A stretch of 64,000 bases of DNA from Tistrella mobilis (GCF_041468085.1 NZ_CP121015.1:496001-560000); one strand, 5' to 3'. Positions 1 to 9,225 are shown, numbered from the stretch's first letter. Program-made: numbers and translations. Notes: generated by a model not told the origin, from the sequence alone.

Positions 1-412
1 AGGCGGCCATCTCGTCGCGCCAGCGCCGGCCGTGCAGGATCCGTTCGATCACCGAATGGCCCATGGCCGAATAGCGGCCGTAGAGCAGGTTCTCGCGCAC
101 CGTCGCCTGGCCGAATACGGCCGTGCGCTGGAAAGTGCGGCCGACGCCCCGGCGGGCGACCTCGTGATGGCGCATCGCCGCCACGTCCATACCCAGCACC
201 TCGACCGTGCCGGCGCTGGGCCGGGTGATGCCGCAGAGGATGTCGAACAGGGTCGACTTGCCGGCCCCGTTGGGACCGATGATCCCGTAGATCGCCCCTT
301 CCGGGATCGACACATCGACCCCTTTCAGCGCCGCGACGCCGCCATAGCGCTTTTCGATGCCCCGGGCGCGGACCGCAAGGGGCCGGTCGACAAAGCTCGT
401 GCCAGCCGTCAT
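1..412 (-). CDS. livG: Branched-chain amino-acid ABC transporter ATP-binding protein LivG (partial)
   Basis: Cytoplasmic ATPase of a Liv-type importer for branched-chain amino acids, amides or urea. The first 137 residues are visible and the C-terminus lies beyond the left edge. The Walker A motif GPNGAGKST follows an N-terminal strand typical of the family, and the Q-loop region reads GRTFQRTAVFG. The ABC signature and Walker B are off-window. The ATG overlaps the stop of livM in an ATGA arrangement, which fixes the start and shows translational coupling. A LivF partner would be expected further left. The family assignment is secure; the substrate is not determined by this sequence. Confidence 0.93.
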   Translation of the reverse strand, partial: MTAGTSFVDRPLAVRARGIEKRYGGVAALKGVDVSIPEGAIYGIIGPNGAGKSTLFDILCGITRPSAGTVEVLGMDVAAMRHHEVARRGVGRTFQRTAVFGQATVRENLLYGRYSAMGHSVIERILHGRRWRDEMAA

Positions 413-1416
413 CGCCCGCCCTCCCCGCGCGTCAGCCGCGCCATCACTGCCCGGCCGATCTGGTGCAATCCGCCTGGCGCCAGCATCATCACCAGGATGA
501 TCGCCAGCGAGAAGACCAGCACCTTGACGTTGGGGTCGAGCTTCAGGAACTGCGGCAGGATGGTGAAGATGGCGGTGCCGATCACCGGGCCGAACAGCAG
601 GCCGGTACCGCCGATCAGCACGGCGAGCAGGGCATCGACCGTCAGCACCACCGAAAAGACCTCGGGCGTCACGATCTGGGTGTAGGGCAGACAGAGCGCG
701 CCGGCCAGTGCCGCGACCGGCGCGCTCAGCACCAGCATCTTCAGCCGCTCGCGGAACACGTCGACACCCACCGACTGCGCCAGATGGCGGCTCTGGCGGA
801 TGCTTTCGATCGCATGACCGAAGCGGGAACTGCGCACCCGGGCGAGAAAGGCCAGCACCAGCAGCAGGATCACGGCCGTGAAGAAGAAATAGCTCTGCGG
901 GTCGGTGAGATCGACCGGTCCGACGGTGAGGCTCGGGAAGCCGAACAGGCCGAGCGGGCCGCCGGTCACTTCCAGATTCATCGCCGCCACCATCATCACC
1001 CCGGCGAGCCCCCACGAGACAATGGAGAAATAGGCCCCGGTCAGGCGCAGCGTCAGCCAGCCGATGCCGATCGCCAGCACGGCGGAGGCGGCCATCGCCA
1101 CCGGCACGGCCGCCACGAAGGGCACACCCGCTTCGATGGTCAGCATCGCCGTGCCATAGGCCCCGACACCGAAGAAGATGCACTGGCCGAGCGGCACTTC
1201 GCCGAGGCCGCCCAGCATCAGATTGATGCTGAGCGCGAAGAGCGCGAACGCGCAGGTATAGCCGGCAAGGCTGAGGATGAAGGTGCTCCGGACCCCGAAG
1301 CCGATCATCAGGATCAGCAGGATCGCGCCGAGCGTGAGCATGATGCCGGCCGGGGCGCCGCTGCCGGGAGCGGCAGCCGGCCGCCCGCCGGACGAGGTGG
1401 AAGACGTGTCGGTCAT
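409..1416 (-). CDS. livM: Branched-chain amino-acid ABC transporter permease LivM
   Basis: Inner-membrane permease of 335 residues, the usual LivM length. After a polar Ser/Gly/Ala-rich N-terminal tail of about 25 residues come roughly nine hydrophobic segments. The LivM-type stretch SINLMLGGLGEVPLGQ lies near residues 65-80, and the cytoplasmic coupling region contains AIRQSRHLAQS-like sequence (ESIRQSRHLAQSVG). It pairs with LivH upstream and feeds LivG downstream. It starts 18 nt after livH ends and overlaps livG by 4 nt, so it belongs to a single operon read right to left from the substrate-binding protein. Confidence 0.93.
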   Translation of the reverse strand: MTDTSSTSSGGRPAAAPGSGAPAGIMLTLGAILLILMIGFGVRSTFILSLAGYTCAFALFALSINLMLGGLGEVPLGQCIFFGVGAYGTAMLTIEAGVPFVAAVPVAMAASAVLAIGIGWLTLRLTGAYFSIVSWGLAGVMMVAAMNLEVTGGPLGLFGFPSLTVGPVDLTDPQSYFFFTAVILLLVLAFLARVRSSRFGHAIESIRQSRHLAQSVGVDVFRERLKMLVLSAPVAALAGALCLPYTQIVTPEVFSVVLTVDALLAVLIGGTGLLFGPVIGTAIFTILPQFLKLDPNVKVLVFSLAIILVMMLAPGGLHQIGRAVMARLTRGEGGR

Positions 1417-1434
1417 GTCGGTGCCTCTCTCCCG

Positions 1435-2310
1435 TCAGTGCCGGTGCAGCTGTGCGCGCCCCATCAGCCCCTGGGGCCAGAGGAGCAGAACCACGATCAC
1501 GAGCACCCAGCCCAGGGCGGGCGTCCACGACACGGAGACGTAGGTTTCGAAGAAGGCATTGCCGAGGCCGATGGCCATGGCCCCCAGCAGGGCACCCGGA
1601 ATGCTGCCCAGCCCGCCCAGGATCACCACCGTGAAGGCGGTGATCATGTTGGCGTCGCCCATGGTCGGGAAGGCGCTGATGATCGAGGCGAGCAGCGCGC
1701 CCGACAGGCCCGCCGCCGAGACGCCGAGCACGAAGGCGAGCGCACGGATCGTCGGCACATCGATGCCGGAATAGAGCGCGCCGCGGGCGTTCTGGGCGAC
1801 GGCGAGCAATTGCTGGCCCCGCACGCTGCGCTTCAGCCAGGCCGCAAAGCCGATCAGCACCACCAGCGACACGACGGCGATGAACAGCCGCTGCCCCGAC
1901 AGGAACAGGCCGAAGACCGTCGTGGTCGCCTGTGCGAACGGCGAGGCCACCGGCATCGGATCGGGGCCGGCCACCAGGATGATCGCGGCCACGATCGCCT
2001 GGCCGGCGGCGAAGGTCACGATGATCGAGCCATGCTCGCCGCGGTCATAGATCGCCCGACGGACGATTGCGATTTCGCAGGCAAAGCCCACCGCCGCCAC
2101 CAGCAGCACCGCCAGCGGCAGGGCGGCCAGATAGGGCAGGCCCATCTGCTGAAGCAGCAGCACGCCGTACCCGCCCAGCGCGAAGAAGGCGCCATGGGCG
2201 AAGTTCACGACATGCAGCGTGCCGAAGACCAGGGTCAGACCCACGGCAACCAGCGCATAGCCGGCCCCCAGCATCAACCCGTTCAGAAGCGTCTGGAAAA
2301 GGAGATCCAT
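1435..2310 (-). CDS. livH: Branched-chain amino-acid ABC transporter permease LivH
   Basis: Second inner-membrane permease of the Liv transporter, 291 residues. The LivH/M hallmark GLTLVFGTLHVVNFAHGAF is at about residues 25-43, followed by several transmembrane helices and the conserved GGLGSIPGALLGA segment near residue 230. It forms the heterodimeric channel with LivM. The gap from the substrate-binding protein gene is 67 nt, so both are probably on one transcript. Length and motif order are normal for the family. Confidence 0.94.
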   Translation of the reverse strand: MDLLFQTLLNGLMLGAGYALVAVGLTLVFGTLHVVNFAHGAFFALGGYGVLLLQQMGLPYLAALPLAVLLVAAVGFACEIAIVRRAIYDRGEHGSIIVTFAAGQAIVAAIILVAGPDPMPVASPFAQATTTVFGLFLSGQRLFIAVVSLVVLIGFAAWLKRSVRGQQLLAVAQNARGALYSGIDVPTIRALAFVLGVSAAGLSGALLASIISAFPTMGDANMITAFTVVILGGLGSIPGALLGAMAIGLGNAFFETYVSVSWTPALGWVLVIVVLLLWPQGLMGRAQLHRH

Positions 2311-2377
2311 CCGTCCCGTCCTCTGTCGCGAGACGCGGCACGCAGTTGCTGCTGCATCTGCATGCCGCCGCGGATCC

Positions 2378-3517
2378 TCAACGGTTCGCGATGGTTTCGC
2401 GGAGCGTCAACCGGCCGTCCTTCACCTCGTGGATGTAGAACTGCGGTGCCCGGGCCCGGCCACGATCGTCGAAAGTGAGGTCACCACGCGGCGACGGCCA
2501 GGGATTGGTGCGAAGGGTCTTCGCGATCAGATCGTAGTCATCGGCGCTGCCGGCCTTGTCCATCGCGCGCGCGATCACCTGCACGGCCTCGTAGGTCACC
2601 AGATGGACCTTGTTCGGTTCGGCCTGATGCGATGTCCGGAAGGCCTCGACGAAGGACGCCATCGCGCCGGTATTGCCCTCGGCGATGAAGATGTCGCCGG
2701 TGATCAGGCCGTTCATCGCCCCCTCGGCCGGGGTCAGCATAGACTCCTGTACCACGCCCGGGGCCTGGGTCTCGACCGGGAAACCGCCCTGCTGACGGAT
2801 CTGCTTCCAGAGCTGCGCAGACCGCGCCGGATAGGCATCGGCGACGTAGACCAGCTCCGGCGCCGATGCCTTCACCTTGCTGATGATCGAGGTGAAATCG
2901 GTGATGTTGGCGTCATAGGTCGCGACATTGACCAGCGGAATCCCGGCCGCCTCCAGCGACTTGCGCAAGCCGGCCAGCAGCGCCTTGCTGAACTCGGAAT
3001 TCTCGCCCATATAGGCGACCGTCTTCGGCTTCAGCGTGCCGGTGATATAGCCGTTGAAAGCCTCGGAATTCGCCGAAGCGGTGTTGTTGATCTGGAAGAG
3101 CCATTTGGATCCCTGCTCGGTGATCGCATCGGCCTGGGCGGCCGCATTCACCTGCAGGATGCGGTTCTTTGTGACCGAGGTTTCGGCCAGGACCACGGAG
3201 CTGTTGGTACCGCCGGTGATCGCCTGCACCCGGTGCTCGGACATCAGCTTCTGCACCGCGGCGACACCGCCCTGCGGCGTGCCCTTGTCGTCTTCATAGA
3301 CCAGTTCGATCTGCCGTCCGCCCAGAATGCCGCCGGCGGCATTGATCTCGGCCGCGGCCATCTCGGCACCCATCCTGGCGTCACGCCCGTAACCCGCAGC
3401 CGCACCCGTGAACGGGGCCGCCACGCCGATCCGCACGGGATCCGCCGCCAGCGCCGCGCCAGTCAGAACCATCGCCGCGGTCATGCTGACCGCAGTCGCA
3501 AGAATGCGACGTCGCAT
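2378..3517 (-). CDS. Periplasmic substrate-binding protein of Liv-type ABC transporter
   Basis: Receptor that delivers ligand to the LivHM permease in the periplasm; 379 residues. An N-terminal signal peptide runs from MRRR through a hydrophobic core to a probable signal peptidase I site after ALA near residue 24. The mature part begins DPVRIGVAAPFTGAAA, typical of the type 1 periplasmic binding fold (Peripla_BP_6). A Shine-Dalgarno-like GGGAGG precedes the ATG. It is the first gene of the liv operon, so the promoter should lie in the gap to its right. The ligand could be a branched-chain amino acid, amide or aromatic acid; sequence alone does not decide. Confidence 0.92.
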   Translation of the reverse strand: MRRRILATAVSMTAAMVLTGAALAADPVRIGVAAPFTGAAAGYGRDARMGAEMAAAEINAAGGILGGRQIELVYEDDKGTPQGGVAAVQKLMSEHRVQAITGGTNSSVVLAETSVTKNRILQVNAAAQADAITEQGSKWLFQINNTASANSEAFNGYITGTLKPKTVAYMGENSEFSKALLAGLRKSLEAAGIPLVNVATYDANITDFTSIISKVKASAPELVYVADAYPARSAQLWKQIRQQGGFPVETQAPGVVQESMLTPAEGAMNGLITGDIFIAEGNTGAMASFVEAFRTSHQAEPNKVHLVTYEAVQVIARAMDKAGSADDYDLIAKTLRTNPWPSPRGDLTFDDRGRARAPQFYIHEVKDGRLTLRETIANR

Positions 3518-4235
3518 GTCGTTAACCTCCCTGAAGACCCAGCCTTATGGCGGTCTTTATTGACGAGTTCATGGGGGTTACAGGCACAAAGCCGCACCCT
3601 CGTCCCGGATGGGGGCATCCGGACCGCCCGTCACTCGTTTTGCATTGAAGAGATCTTTACCGGGTCGTGCGTGAATTACTCACGGCGGAACCGTCAACCT
3701 CTTGGCCTTCAGTATGAGGATGGGCCGGATCAAGTCCAGATTTTCGCCCATGCGTATTTCGTTTTCATATCTGTGGAATCTGGCCGCGCGGCCGCGACGC
3801 ATGCCTGCGCGCCTTTCAGGGACCGGGCATCGCCCTTCAACAAGAGATGGCCGCTAAATCAGTCCTGTACGGCCGGTGCGGCTTATGCCACGAACAGGAT
3901 GACAGATCTCTCCGCATCTGCTGGCTGTTCCTCCCCCGTCCGGTGGCGGATCATTTTGCAGAAACCGGCGCTTTCCTTACCGGCGAGCGGGTTTCATCCA
4001 TGTCTGTCCGCATTTCAAAGCCCCCTGCCTCATCAAGACTTTCCACCATGGCAGGAAGGTTCTGGAAGGTCCTTGCTGATCTGGACGATACCGGATGCCG
4101 GTCCGTCCACAGGGCTGTTCAGCCCCTGCGCCGGACGGGCGGCCGCAGCCACCTGTTCCGTGAAGTAAAACCGCACGGCGGCAACCTCTGGCACTCGTGC
4201 TATCCTGTCCGCCAGAGCGATTACGGCGGGGAGCC
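3518..4235. other. 718-bp intergenic region, no convincing gene
   Basis: This stretch separates the leftward liv operon from a rightward regulator gene and must hold both promoters. Open frames exist on both strands but none has recognisable domains or a good ribosome binding site, and the long ones are extensions of the antisense of neighbouring genes. I could not pick out a convincing sigma-70 or EcfG promoter or a terminator. Its composition is slightly less GC-rich than the flanking genes. Confidence 0.6.
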
Positions 4236-5444
4236 ATGGATGCCCTGATCACCGCCGCCGCCCGCGCCCTGGCGGCGGACGATCTTCTGGGGGCGCTCAA
4301 CAGGGTCGCCCTTCGCGACGACCCGCCGGCGCTGGCGCTGCGCGGCATCGTCATGGCAAGGCTCGGCGAATTCGGCCGGGCACGCGACCTGCTCGCCCGC
4401 GCCGGCCGCGGCTTTGGCCGCAGCAACCCCGCGGCCCGGGCGCGCTGCATCCTGGCGGATGCCGAAATCGCCCTGGTGCTGCGCGACATCGCCTGGCCCC
4501 AAGGGCTTCTGGATCGCAGCCGCGCGATACTGGAAGCGGCAGGCGACCATGCCAATGCCGCCCATGCCCGGATCATCGAGGCCCGGCGCCTGCTGCTGAT
4601 CGGCCGGCCGGGCGCCGCCGACGCCCTGATCGCCGGGCTCGATCCCGGCCGCATCACCCCGGCACTCGCCGCCGGGCTGCACCTGACCCGCGCCGGCATC
4701 GCCGCCCGCCGGATCGCGGCCAGAGAGGCGGCCGCCGAACTCGATGCCGCCGCCGCGGCTGCGGAGGCAAGCGGGATCGCCGCCCTTACGGCCGAGGTGG
4801 CAACCGCCCGCCGCCAGCTCGACGCCCCCGCCGCCCGACTGGTCCGGACCGGGACCGGCCGGCTGGTGACGCTGGCCGAGGTGGAAGCCCTGCCCGCGCA
4901 GACGGCGCTGATCGTCGATGCCTGCCGGCTGATCATCCGCGATGCCACCGACGCCCGCCCGCTCGCCACCCGCCCGGTGCTTTTCGCCCTTGCCCGGCAG
5001 CTGGCGCTGGCCCATCCGGCCGATGTGCCGCGTGCGGTGCTGATCCGCGAAGGCTTCGGCGGCCGCAGCGCCGACGACAGCCACCGCGCCCGGCTCCGGG
5101 TGGAAATCGGTCGGCTGCGCCGCCTGCTCCACCCCCTCGCCCGGATCCGCGCCACCGCGACCGGCTTCGTTCTGGAAACGCCCCGCGCCGGCCCGGTCGC
5201 CCTGCTCGACCCGCCGGTCGCAGCCCCGGGCGGGCGGATGCTGGCCCTGCTCGCCGATGGCGAGGCCTGGTCGACCGCGGCCCTCGCCACCGCCCTCGGC
5301 ACCAGCCCGCGCACCGTGCAGCGCCTGATGGAACGCCTCGCCGCCGACGGCCACGCCCGCCCCACGGGCCGGGGCCGCGCCCGCCGCTGGACGGCACCGG
5401 CCCTCGGCGGTTTCCCGACGATCATGCTGCTGCCGGGGGTATAG
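4236..5444 (+). CDS. Transcriptional regulator with helical repeats and two winged-helix regions
   Basis: Predicted DNA-binding regulator of 402 residues, not assignable to a named family. Residues about 1-210 are Ala/Arg-rich helices resembling TPR-like repeats. Residues about 225-320 resemble an OmpR/PhoB-type winged helix (RPVLFALARQLALAH, then DDSHRARLRVEIGRLRRLL). Residues about 335-390 look like a second, DeoR/MarR-type helix-turn-helix (STAALATALGTSPRTVQRL with a basic wing). An upstream in-frame GTG at 4197 is possible, but the family-like sequence starts at the ATG used here. It is divergent from the liv operon, which it might control; that link is only positional. Confidence 0.7.
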   Translation: MDALITAAARALAADDLLGALNRVALRDDPPALALRGIVMARLGEFGRARDLLARAGRGFGRSNPAARARCILADAEIALVLRDIAWPQGLLDRSRAILEAAGDHANAAHARIIEARRLLLIGRPGAADALIAGLDPGRITPALAAGLHLTRAGIAARRIAAREAAAELDAAAAAAEASGIAALTAEVATARRQLDAPAARLVRTGTGRLVTLAEVEALPAQTALIVDACRLIIRDATDARPLATRPVLFALARQLALAHPADVPRAVLIREGFGGRSADDSHRARLRVEIGRLRRLLHPLARIRATATGFVLETPRAGPVALLDPPVAAPGGRMLALLADGEAWSTAALATALGTSPRTVQRLMERLAADGHARPTGRGRARRWTAPALGGFPTIMLLPGV

Positions 5445-5560
5445 GCGGGACCGCAATTTTGCCCCTGAAAGTTGCCATTGACGCCGCCGCCGATTGTTGC
5501 CGCATCTTTTCTCATCAAGGACTTGCCGGGAATGTCCGGCCTTGATATTTAGGGAAAAAG

Positions 5561-5579
5561 CTTTACCTCTTGCGTAAAG
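5561..5579. promoter_or_regulatory. Candidate operator upstream of the HigB-like toxin gene
   Basis: CTTTAC and GTAAAG form an inverted repeat separated by seven bases, ending eight bases before the GTG start. Toxin-antitoxin operons of this class are normally autorepressed through such dyads bound by the antitoxin HTH domain. The arms are short, so this is only a candidate. Confidence 0.4.
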
Positions 5580-5586
5580 GTTTTAT

Positions 5587-5922
5587 GTGCTGATCGGCTT
5601 CAAGACGACAAAGCTGAAGAAGCTGCTGTCCGACGAACGGCAGCTCAGCCGTGAGTATGGCGCCAGTGGCGGGCGAAAGATTGCGCGCCGGCTCGCCGTC
5701 CTTGCCGCAGCGGAGTGTCTGGCCGACATCCCGACCACGCCGCCCACACGACGGCATCAGCTGAAGGGCGATCTGGACGAGCAGTTTGCCGTCGATGTCG
5801 AACATCCATACCGCCTGCTCTTCAAGCCGGATCACACCCCTGTACCAAGATGTCAGGATGGCGGCATAGACCTGACGAAGGTCACCGCGATCACCATCCT
5901 GGGAGTTGAGGATTACCACTGA
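5587..5922 (+). CDS. HigB/RelE-family toxin
   Basis: Small basic protein of 111 residues resembling HigB-type killer proteins of the RelE/ParE superfamily, which act as ribosome-dependent mRNA interferases. It begins with LIGFKTTKLKKLLSDE and contains HQLKGDLDEQFAVDVEHPYRL-like sequence (His at about residue 58; VDVEHPYRLLF near 76) typical of the RelE core. Translation starts at GTG 5587. The TGA stop overlaps the ATG of the next gene by one base (TGATG), so the two are coupled. Codon use is less GC-biased than the surrounding genes, suggesting horizontal acquisition. Confidence 0.82.
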   Translation: MLIGFKTTKLKKLLSDERQLSREYGASGGRKIARRLAVLAAAECLADIPTTPPTRRHQLKGDLDEQFAVDVEHPYRLLFKPDHTPVPRCQDGGIDLTKVTAITILGVEDYH

Positions 5923-7019
5923 TGACGACCGCCGCCACGGAATTCGAGCCAGATTATGTCGTCTCGCCGGGAGAGATTCTGGAGGAGATCCTTGAGGCGC
6001 GCGGCATGAAGAAGCGTCAGCTCGCCGACAGATCAAACAAGTCGACCAAGCTGATCAGTCAGATCATCGCCGGTATCGCGCCGGTATCGCCGGATACGGC
6101 CATCGCGTTCGAGCGGGTGCTGGGCGTTCGGGCCTCCCTCTGGAATAATCTCGAATCCCGGTACCGCCTTCATCTGGCAAAACAGGACGAGCGAGCCCGC
6201 CTGGCATCCAACGTTGCATGGGCAAACCGTTTTCCCCTCGCCAGAATGAAGAAATTCGGCCTCGTCGGCGATGCCCGGAAGCCGATCGTCGAAGATATTC
6301 TGGATTTTTTCGGCGTGGCGAATACTGACGCCTGGGAGAATGTTTACCTCCAGGAACAGCAGAGAGTGGCGTTCAGAGCCTCGCAAGCGTTCCAAAGCAG
6401 CCCCTATGCGATCGCTGCCTGGCTCCGCTGGGGAGAGAAGCATGCGGAATCGCTGGACGTTCCCGCCTTCGACAAGGACAGGTTCAAAACGGCATTGAAC
6501 GACATCAGGGCATTGACCCGTCTGACGCCTGAAGAGTTTCACGCCCCCCTGAAGGAGTTGTGCAGCCGGTCGGGTGTGGTCGTGCTCTGGCTGCCCGAAC
6601 TTGATGGCACGCGCCTTAGCGGCGCTACAAAATGGCTCGGTCCGGAGAAGGTCATGATCCAGCTCAGCTTGCGCCACAGGACCGACGATCATTTCTGGTT
6701 CAGTTTCTTTCATGAAGCGGCTCACGTTCTTCTTCACGGAAAGAAAGCCGTCTTTATCGACGACGCCAGCAATACAACGACCAAAGAAGAAGATGAAGCG
6801 AATCTCTTCGCGCAAAATCATCTCATTCCCAGATCGCATTGGGCTCGTCTCACCAGGACGAAGGCGTTCTCGCGGGACAGAATCGTCTCTTTTGCAGATG
6901 ATTTAAATATAGCGCCGGGGATTGTTGTGGGGCAACTCCAGCATGCCGGACTCATACCGTACACACATCTGAATGGTCTGAAGCGGAAATTCGTCTGGGC
7001 AGATCAGCGCTATAACTGA
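5922..7019 (+). CDS. HigA-like antitoxin fused to ImmA/IrrE-type metallopeptidase
   Basis: A 365-residue protein with an XRE/HigA-like helix-turn-helix at about residues 15-75 (SPGEILEEILEARGMKKRQL, then a KLISQIIAG-type recognition region) and a C-terminal peptidase-like domain with the zinc motif HEAAH at residues 264-268. HigA alone is about 100 residues, so this is the long fused form. The HTH should bind and autorepress the operon and neutralise the toxin. The peptidase may cleave a repressor or the antitoxin itself, as known for ImmA. It is directly coupled to the toxin gene upstream. Confidence 0.85.
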   Translation: MTTAATEFEPDYVVSPGEILEEILEARGMKKRQLADRSNKSTKLISQIIAGIAPVSPDTAIAFERVLGVRASLWNNLESRYRLHLAKQDERARLASNVAWANRFPLARMKKFGLVGDARKPIVEDILDFFGVANTDAWENVYLQEQQRVAFRASQAFQSSPYAIAAWLRWGEKHAESLDVPAFDKDRFKTALNDIRALTRLTPEEFHAPLKELCSRSGVVVLWLPELDGTRLSGATKWLGPEKVMIQLSLRHRTDDHFWFSFFHEAAHVLLHGKKAVFIDDASNTTTKEEDEANLFAQNHLIPRSHWARLTRTKAFSRDRIVSFADDLNIAPGIVVGQLQHAGLIPYTHLNGLKRKFVWADQRYN

Positions 7020-7122
7020 GGAGATCGCCTTCCCGACAGCATTGTTACTCTCACCCCCACCCTCCCCTGATCCAGGCTGAGGCTCGGACATGATCCCACC
7101 GCAGATCCCAAGGGAGGTTCCC

Positions 7123-7800
7123 ATGACCACGACCCGCACATCCCCCACCGCCGCCGCCACGCCTGCCACCACCGAGGCCGAAATCCTGCGCGAATACGGC
7201 CCCTGGCCCGGGGTCGAGACCGTGCACGGGATCAGTTTCGACGGCAGCCATGTCTGGTTCGCCGTCGGCCCGGCGGTGAATGTGCTCGACCCGTCGGATG
7301 GCCGGGTGGTGCGCACGCTGCCGGTACCGGGAGAGGCCGGCACCGCCTTCGACGGGCGGTTTCTCTACCAGATCGCAGGGCCGGTGATCCGCCGGCTCGA
7401 CCCTGAAACCGGCGCGGTGCTGGGCACCATCCCCTGCCCGGGCAATGGCTGCGCCTCGGGCCTCGCCTGGGGCGAGGGCACGCTCTGGGTCGGCCAGTTC
7501 GATGACCGCCGGATCCTGCAGATCGACCCTGAGACCGGCGCGGTGCTCCGCCACATCACCTCGGACCGCATGGTTACCGGCGTCAGCTGGGCCGGCGACG
7601 AACTCTGGCACGGCACCTGGGACGGCGACTGCCAGACGGCCGATCTGCGCCGCATCGACCCCGAGACCGGCGGCGTCATCGCCGTGATCGCGATGCCGGC
7701 CGGGCTTGCCGTCTCGGGGCTTGAGAGCGACGGCAACGGCACTTTCTATTGTGGTGGCGGCCGCAGCGGAAAGATCAGGGCGGTGCGCAAGAGCCTGTAA
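7123..7800 (+). CDS. Small beta-propeller protein (glutamine cyclotransferase-like repeats)
   Basis: A 225-residue protein built from repeated propeller blades. The phrase R-x-L/I-DPETGAVL recurs near residues 85, 130 and 180, and the Trp-rich strands GLAWGEGTLWVGQF and GVSWAGDELWHGTW alternate with it. No signal peptide is evident, so it is probably cytosolic. The start at ATG 7123 is chosen because AGGGAGG lies five bases upstream; an earlier in-frame ATG at 7090 lacks a ribosome site. It may bind a small ligand or act as a lyase like virginiamycin B lyase; the exact role is unknown. It converges with the MocR gene. Confidence 0.78.
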   Translation: MTTTRTSPTAAATPATTEAEILREYGPWPGVETVHGISFDGSHVWFAVGPAVNVLDPSDGRVVRTLPVPGEAGTAFDGRFLYQIAGPVIRRLDPETGAVLGTIPCPGNGCASGLAWGEGTLWVGQFDDRRILQIDPETGAVLRHITSDRMVTGVSWAGDELWHGTWDGDCQTADLRRIDPETGGVIAVIAMPAGLAVSGLESDGNGTFYCGGGRSGKIRAVRKSL

Positions 7801-7803
7801 GCA

Positions 7804-9207
7804 CTAGCCCCGGCCACCCCCCGCCACCTCGCGCATGAATGCCAGGAACCGCGGATCCGCGGCATGGGCAACGTTCACCCGGATGGCGGGGGCGCGGGGG
7901 GCGCGGTCGGGAGCGAAGACCTGGCCCGGGGCCAGGAAGATGCTGCGCTCCGCCGCGGCGCGGGCCAGCGCCAGTTCGTCCGTGCCGGGCGGCAGGCCGA
8001 CCCAGAGATAAAAGCCGGCATGGGCCGGCGTCGCCACGTCCAGCCCCATTTCAGACAGGGCGCCGGCGGCCGTGCTCGCCGCCTCGCCCACCCGCGCGCG
8101 CAGCCGGCGCAGATGGCGGACGTAATGACCGTCGGAAATGAAATTGTAGATGAAGCGTTCGACATAATCCGAAGTGGCGACCACGGTGAGCATCTTGATG
8201 CCCTGCAGCGCCGCCGCCACCGGCGCCGCCGCCGCGACATAGCCCGAGCGCAGGCTGGCCGAGAAGGTCTTGGAGAAGGTGCCGACATAAAGCACCCGGT
8301 TCAGCTGATCGAGGGCGGCGAGCCGGGGCGCCGAGGCCGGCATCACATCGGCGAAGGCATCGTCCTCGACCAGCTGGAAGCCATGGCGTTCCGCCGCCTG
8401 CAACAGGCCATAGGCCGTGCCCATGGTCAGGCCATGGCCGGTCGGGTTGTGGCCCTGGGACTGGGTGAAGAACAGTTTCGGCCGGTGCTGGGCCAGCTTC
8501 GCCGCCAGATCCGCCAGATCCGGCCCTTCGGGCCCGCGGCGGATGCCGATGATCCGCACCTTGGCCAGCGTCAGTTTGCCGAACAGCGGATAATAGCCGG
8601 GGTCGTCGACGAAGACCGTGTCGCCCGGCTCCAGATGATGGCGGATGATCAGGTCGAGCGCATGATTGGCGCCGTAGGTGAGCAGCACCTGCCCCACCCC
8701 GGCCTTGATGCCCCGCTCCGCCAGCAGCATGGCGATCCGCTCGCGCAGCGGCAGAAACCCCCAGGAACTGCCATAGCCATGGTCGATCGCCTCGCCCTTC
8801 GGCCATTTGAACCGGCCGAAAAAGCGGCCGATTTCAGAGCCTTCCATCCAGGCCTGGGGCGGGCGGCCGTCGCCGGGGCGGACCTCGTAATGCTGGTCCA
8901 GCTGCTCGCGCAGCAGCGAGACCACATCCACCGCCGCCTCGACATCCGGGTTCTGGCGCGGCAGCGGCCGGCGGTTGCCGCCGGTGACATAGAAGCCCGA
9001 TCCCGGCCGCGATTCCAGCAGCCCGGCCGCGACCAGCCGGTCATAGACCTCGGCCATCGTGTTCTTCGACACCCCGTGATCCCCCGCCGCCGCCCTGACC
9101 GAGGCCAGGCGCTCGCCGGTTTTCAGCAGGCCGCCGGTGATCTGCCCGGTGATCAGCTCGACCAGCTGATCGATGCGGCTGGGTTGACGCGGGGGTGTGT
9201 CTGCCAT
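7804..9207 (-). CDS. MocR/PdxR-type GntR regulator with aminotransferase domain
   Basis: Regulator of 467 residues: an N-terminal GntR winged helix (about residues 8-75; GLLKTGERLASVRAAAGDHG and VSKNTMAEVYDRL) joined to a fold type I PLP aminotransferase domain. The PLP lysine lies in YVGTFSKTFSASLRSGY near residue 318, and the cofactor aspartate in VEDDAFADVMP. Such proteins sense PLP-linked ligands. It is transcribed divergently from the HMG-CoA reductase/TRAP operon, which suggests control of that locus rather than of vitamin B6 synthesis, but that is inference from position. A dyad lies just upstream of its start. Confidence 0.9.
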   Translation of the reverse strand: MADTPPRQPSRIDQLVELITGQITGGLLKTGERLASVRAAAGDHGVSKNTMAEVYDRLVAAGLLESRPGSGFYVTGGNRRPLPRQNPDVEAAVDVVSLLREQLDQHYEVRPGDGRPPQAWMEGSEIGRFFGRFKWPKGEAIDHGYGSSWGFLPLRERIAMLLAERGIKAGVGQVLLTYGANHALDLIIRHHLEPGDTVFVDDPGYYPLFGKLTLAKVRIIGIRRGPEGPDLADLAAKLAQHRPKLFFTQSQGHNPTGHGLTMGTAYGLLQAAERHGFQLVEDDAFADVMPASAPRLAALDQLNRVLYVGTFSKTFSASLRSGYVAAAAPVAAALQGIKMLTVVATSDYVERFIYNFISDGHYVRHLRRLRARVGEAASTAAGALSEMGLDVATPAHAGFYLWVGLPPGTDELALARAAAERSIFLAPGQVFAPDRAPRAPAIRVNVAHAADPRFLAFMREVAGGGRG

Positions 9208-9225
9208 ATTGAAGCCGTCCGCCGA

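Noticed and set aside
463-2478. A 671-codon plus-strand open frame opposite livM/livH
   Set aside because: It is the antisense of two clear permease genes, with His/Arg/Gln-rich low-complexity translation and no domain.
2429-4168. A 579-codon plus-strand frame covering the substrate-binding protein gene and the following gap
   Set aside because: Its first part is antisense to a clear gene; the part in the gap has no recognisable motif or start.
3847-4248. A 133-codon plus-strand frame in the gap before the regulator
   Set aside because: No homology, no ribosome site and a composition like random GC-rich sequence; it also overlaps the regulator start.
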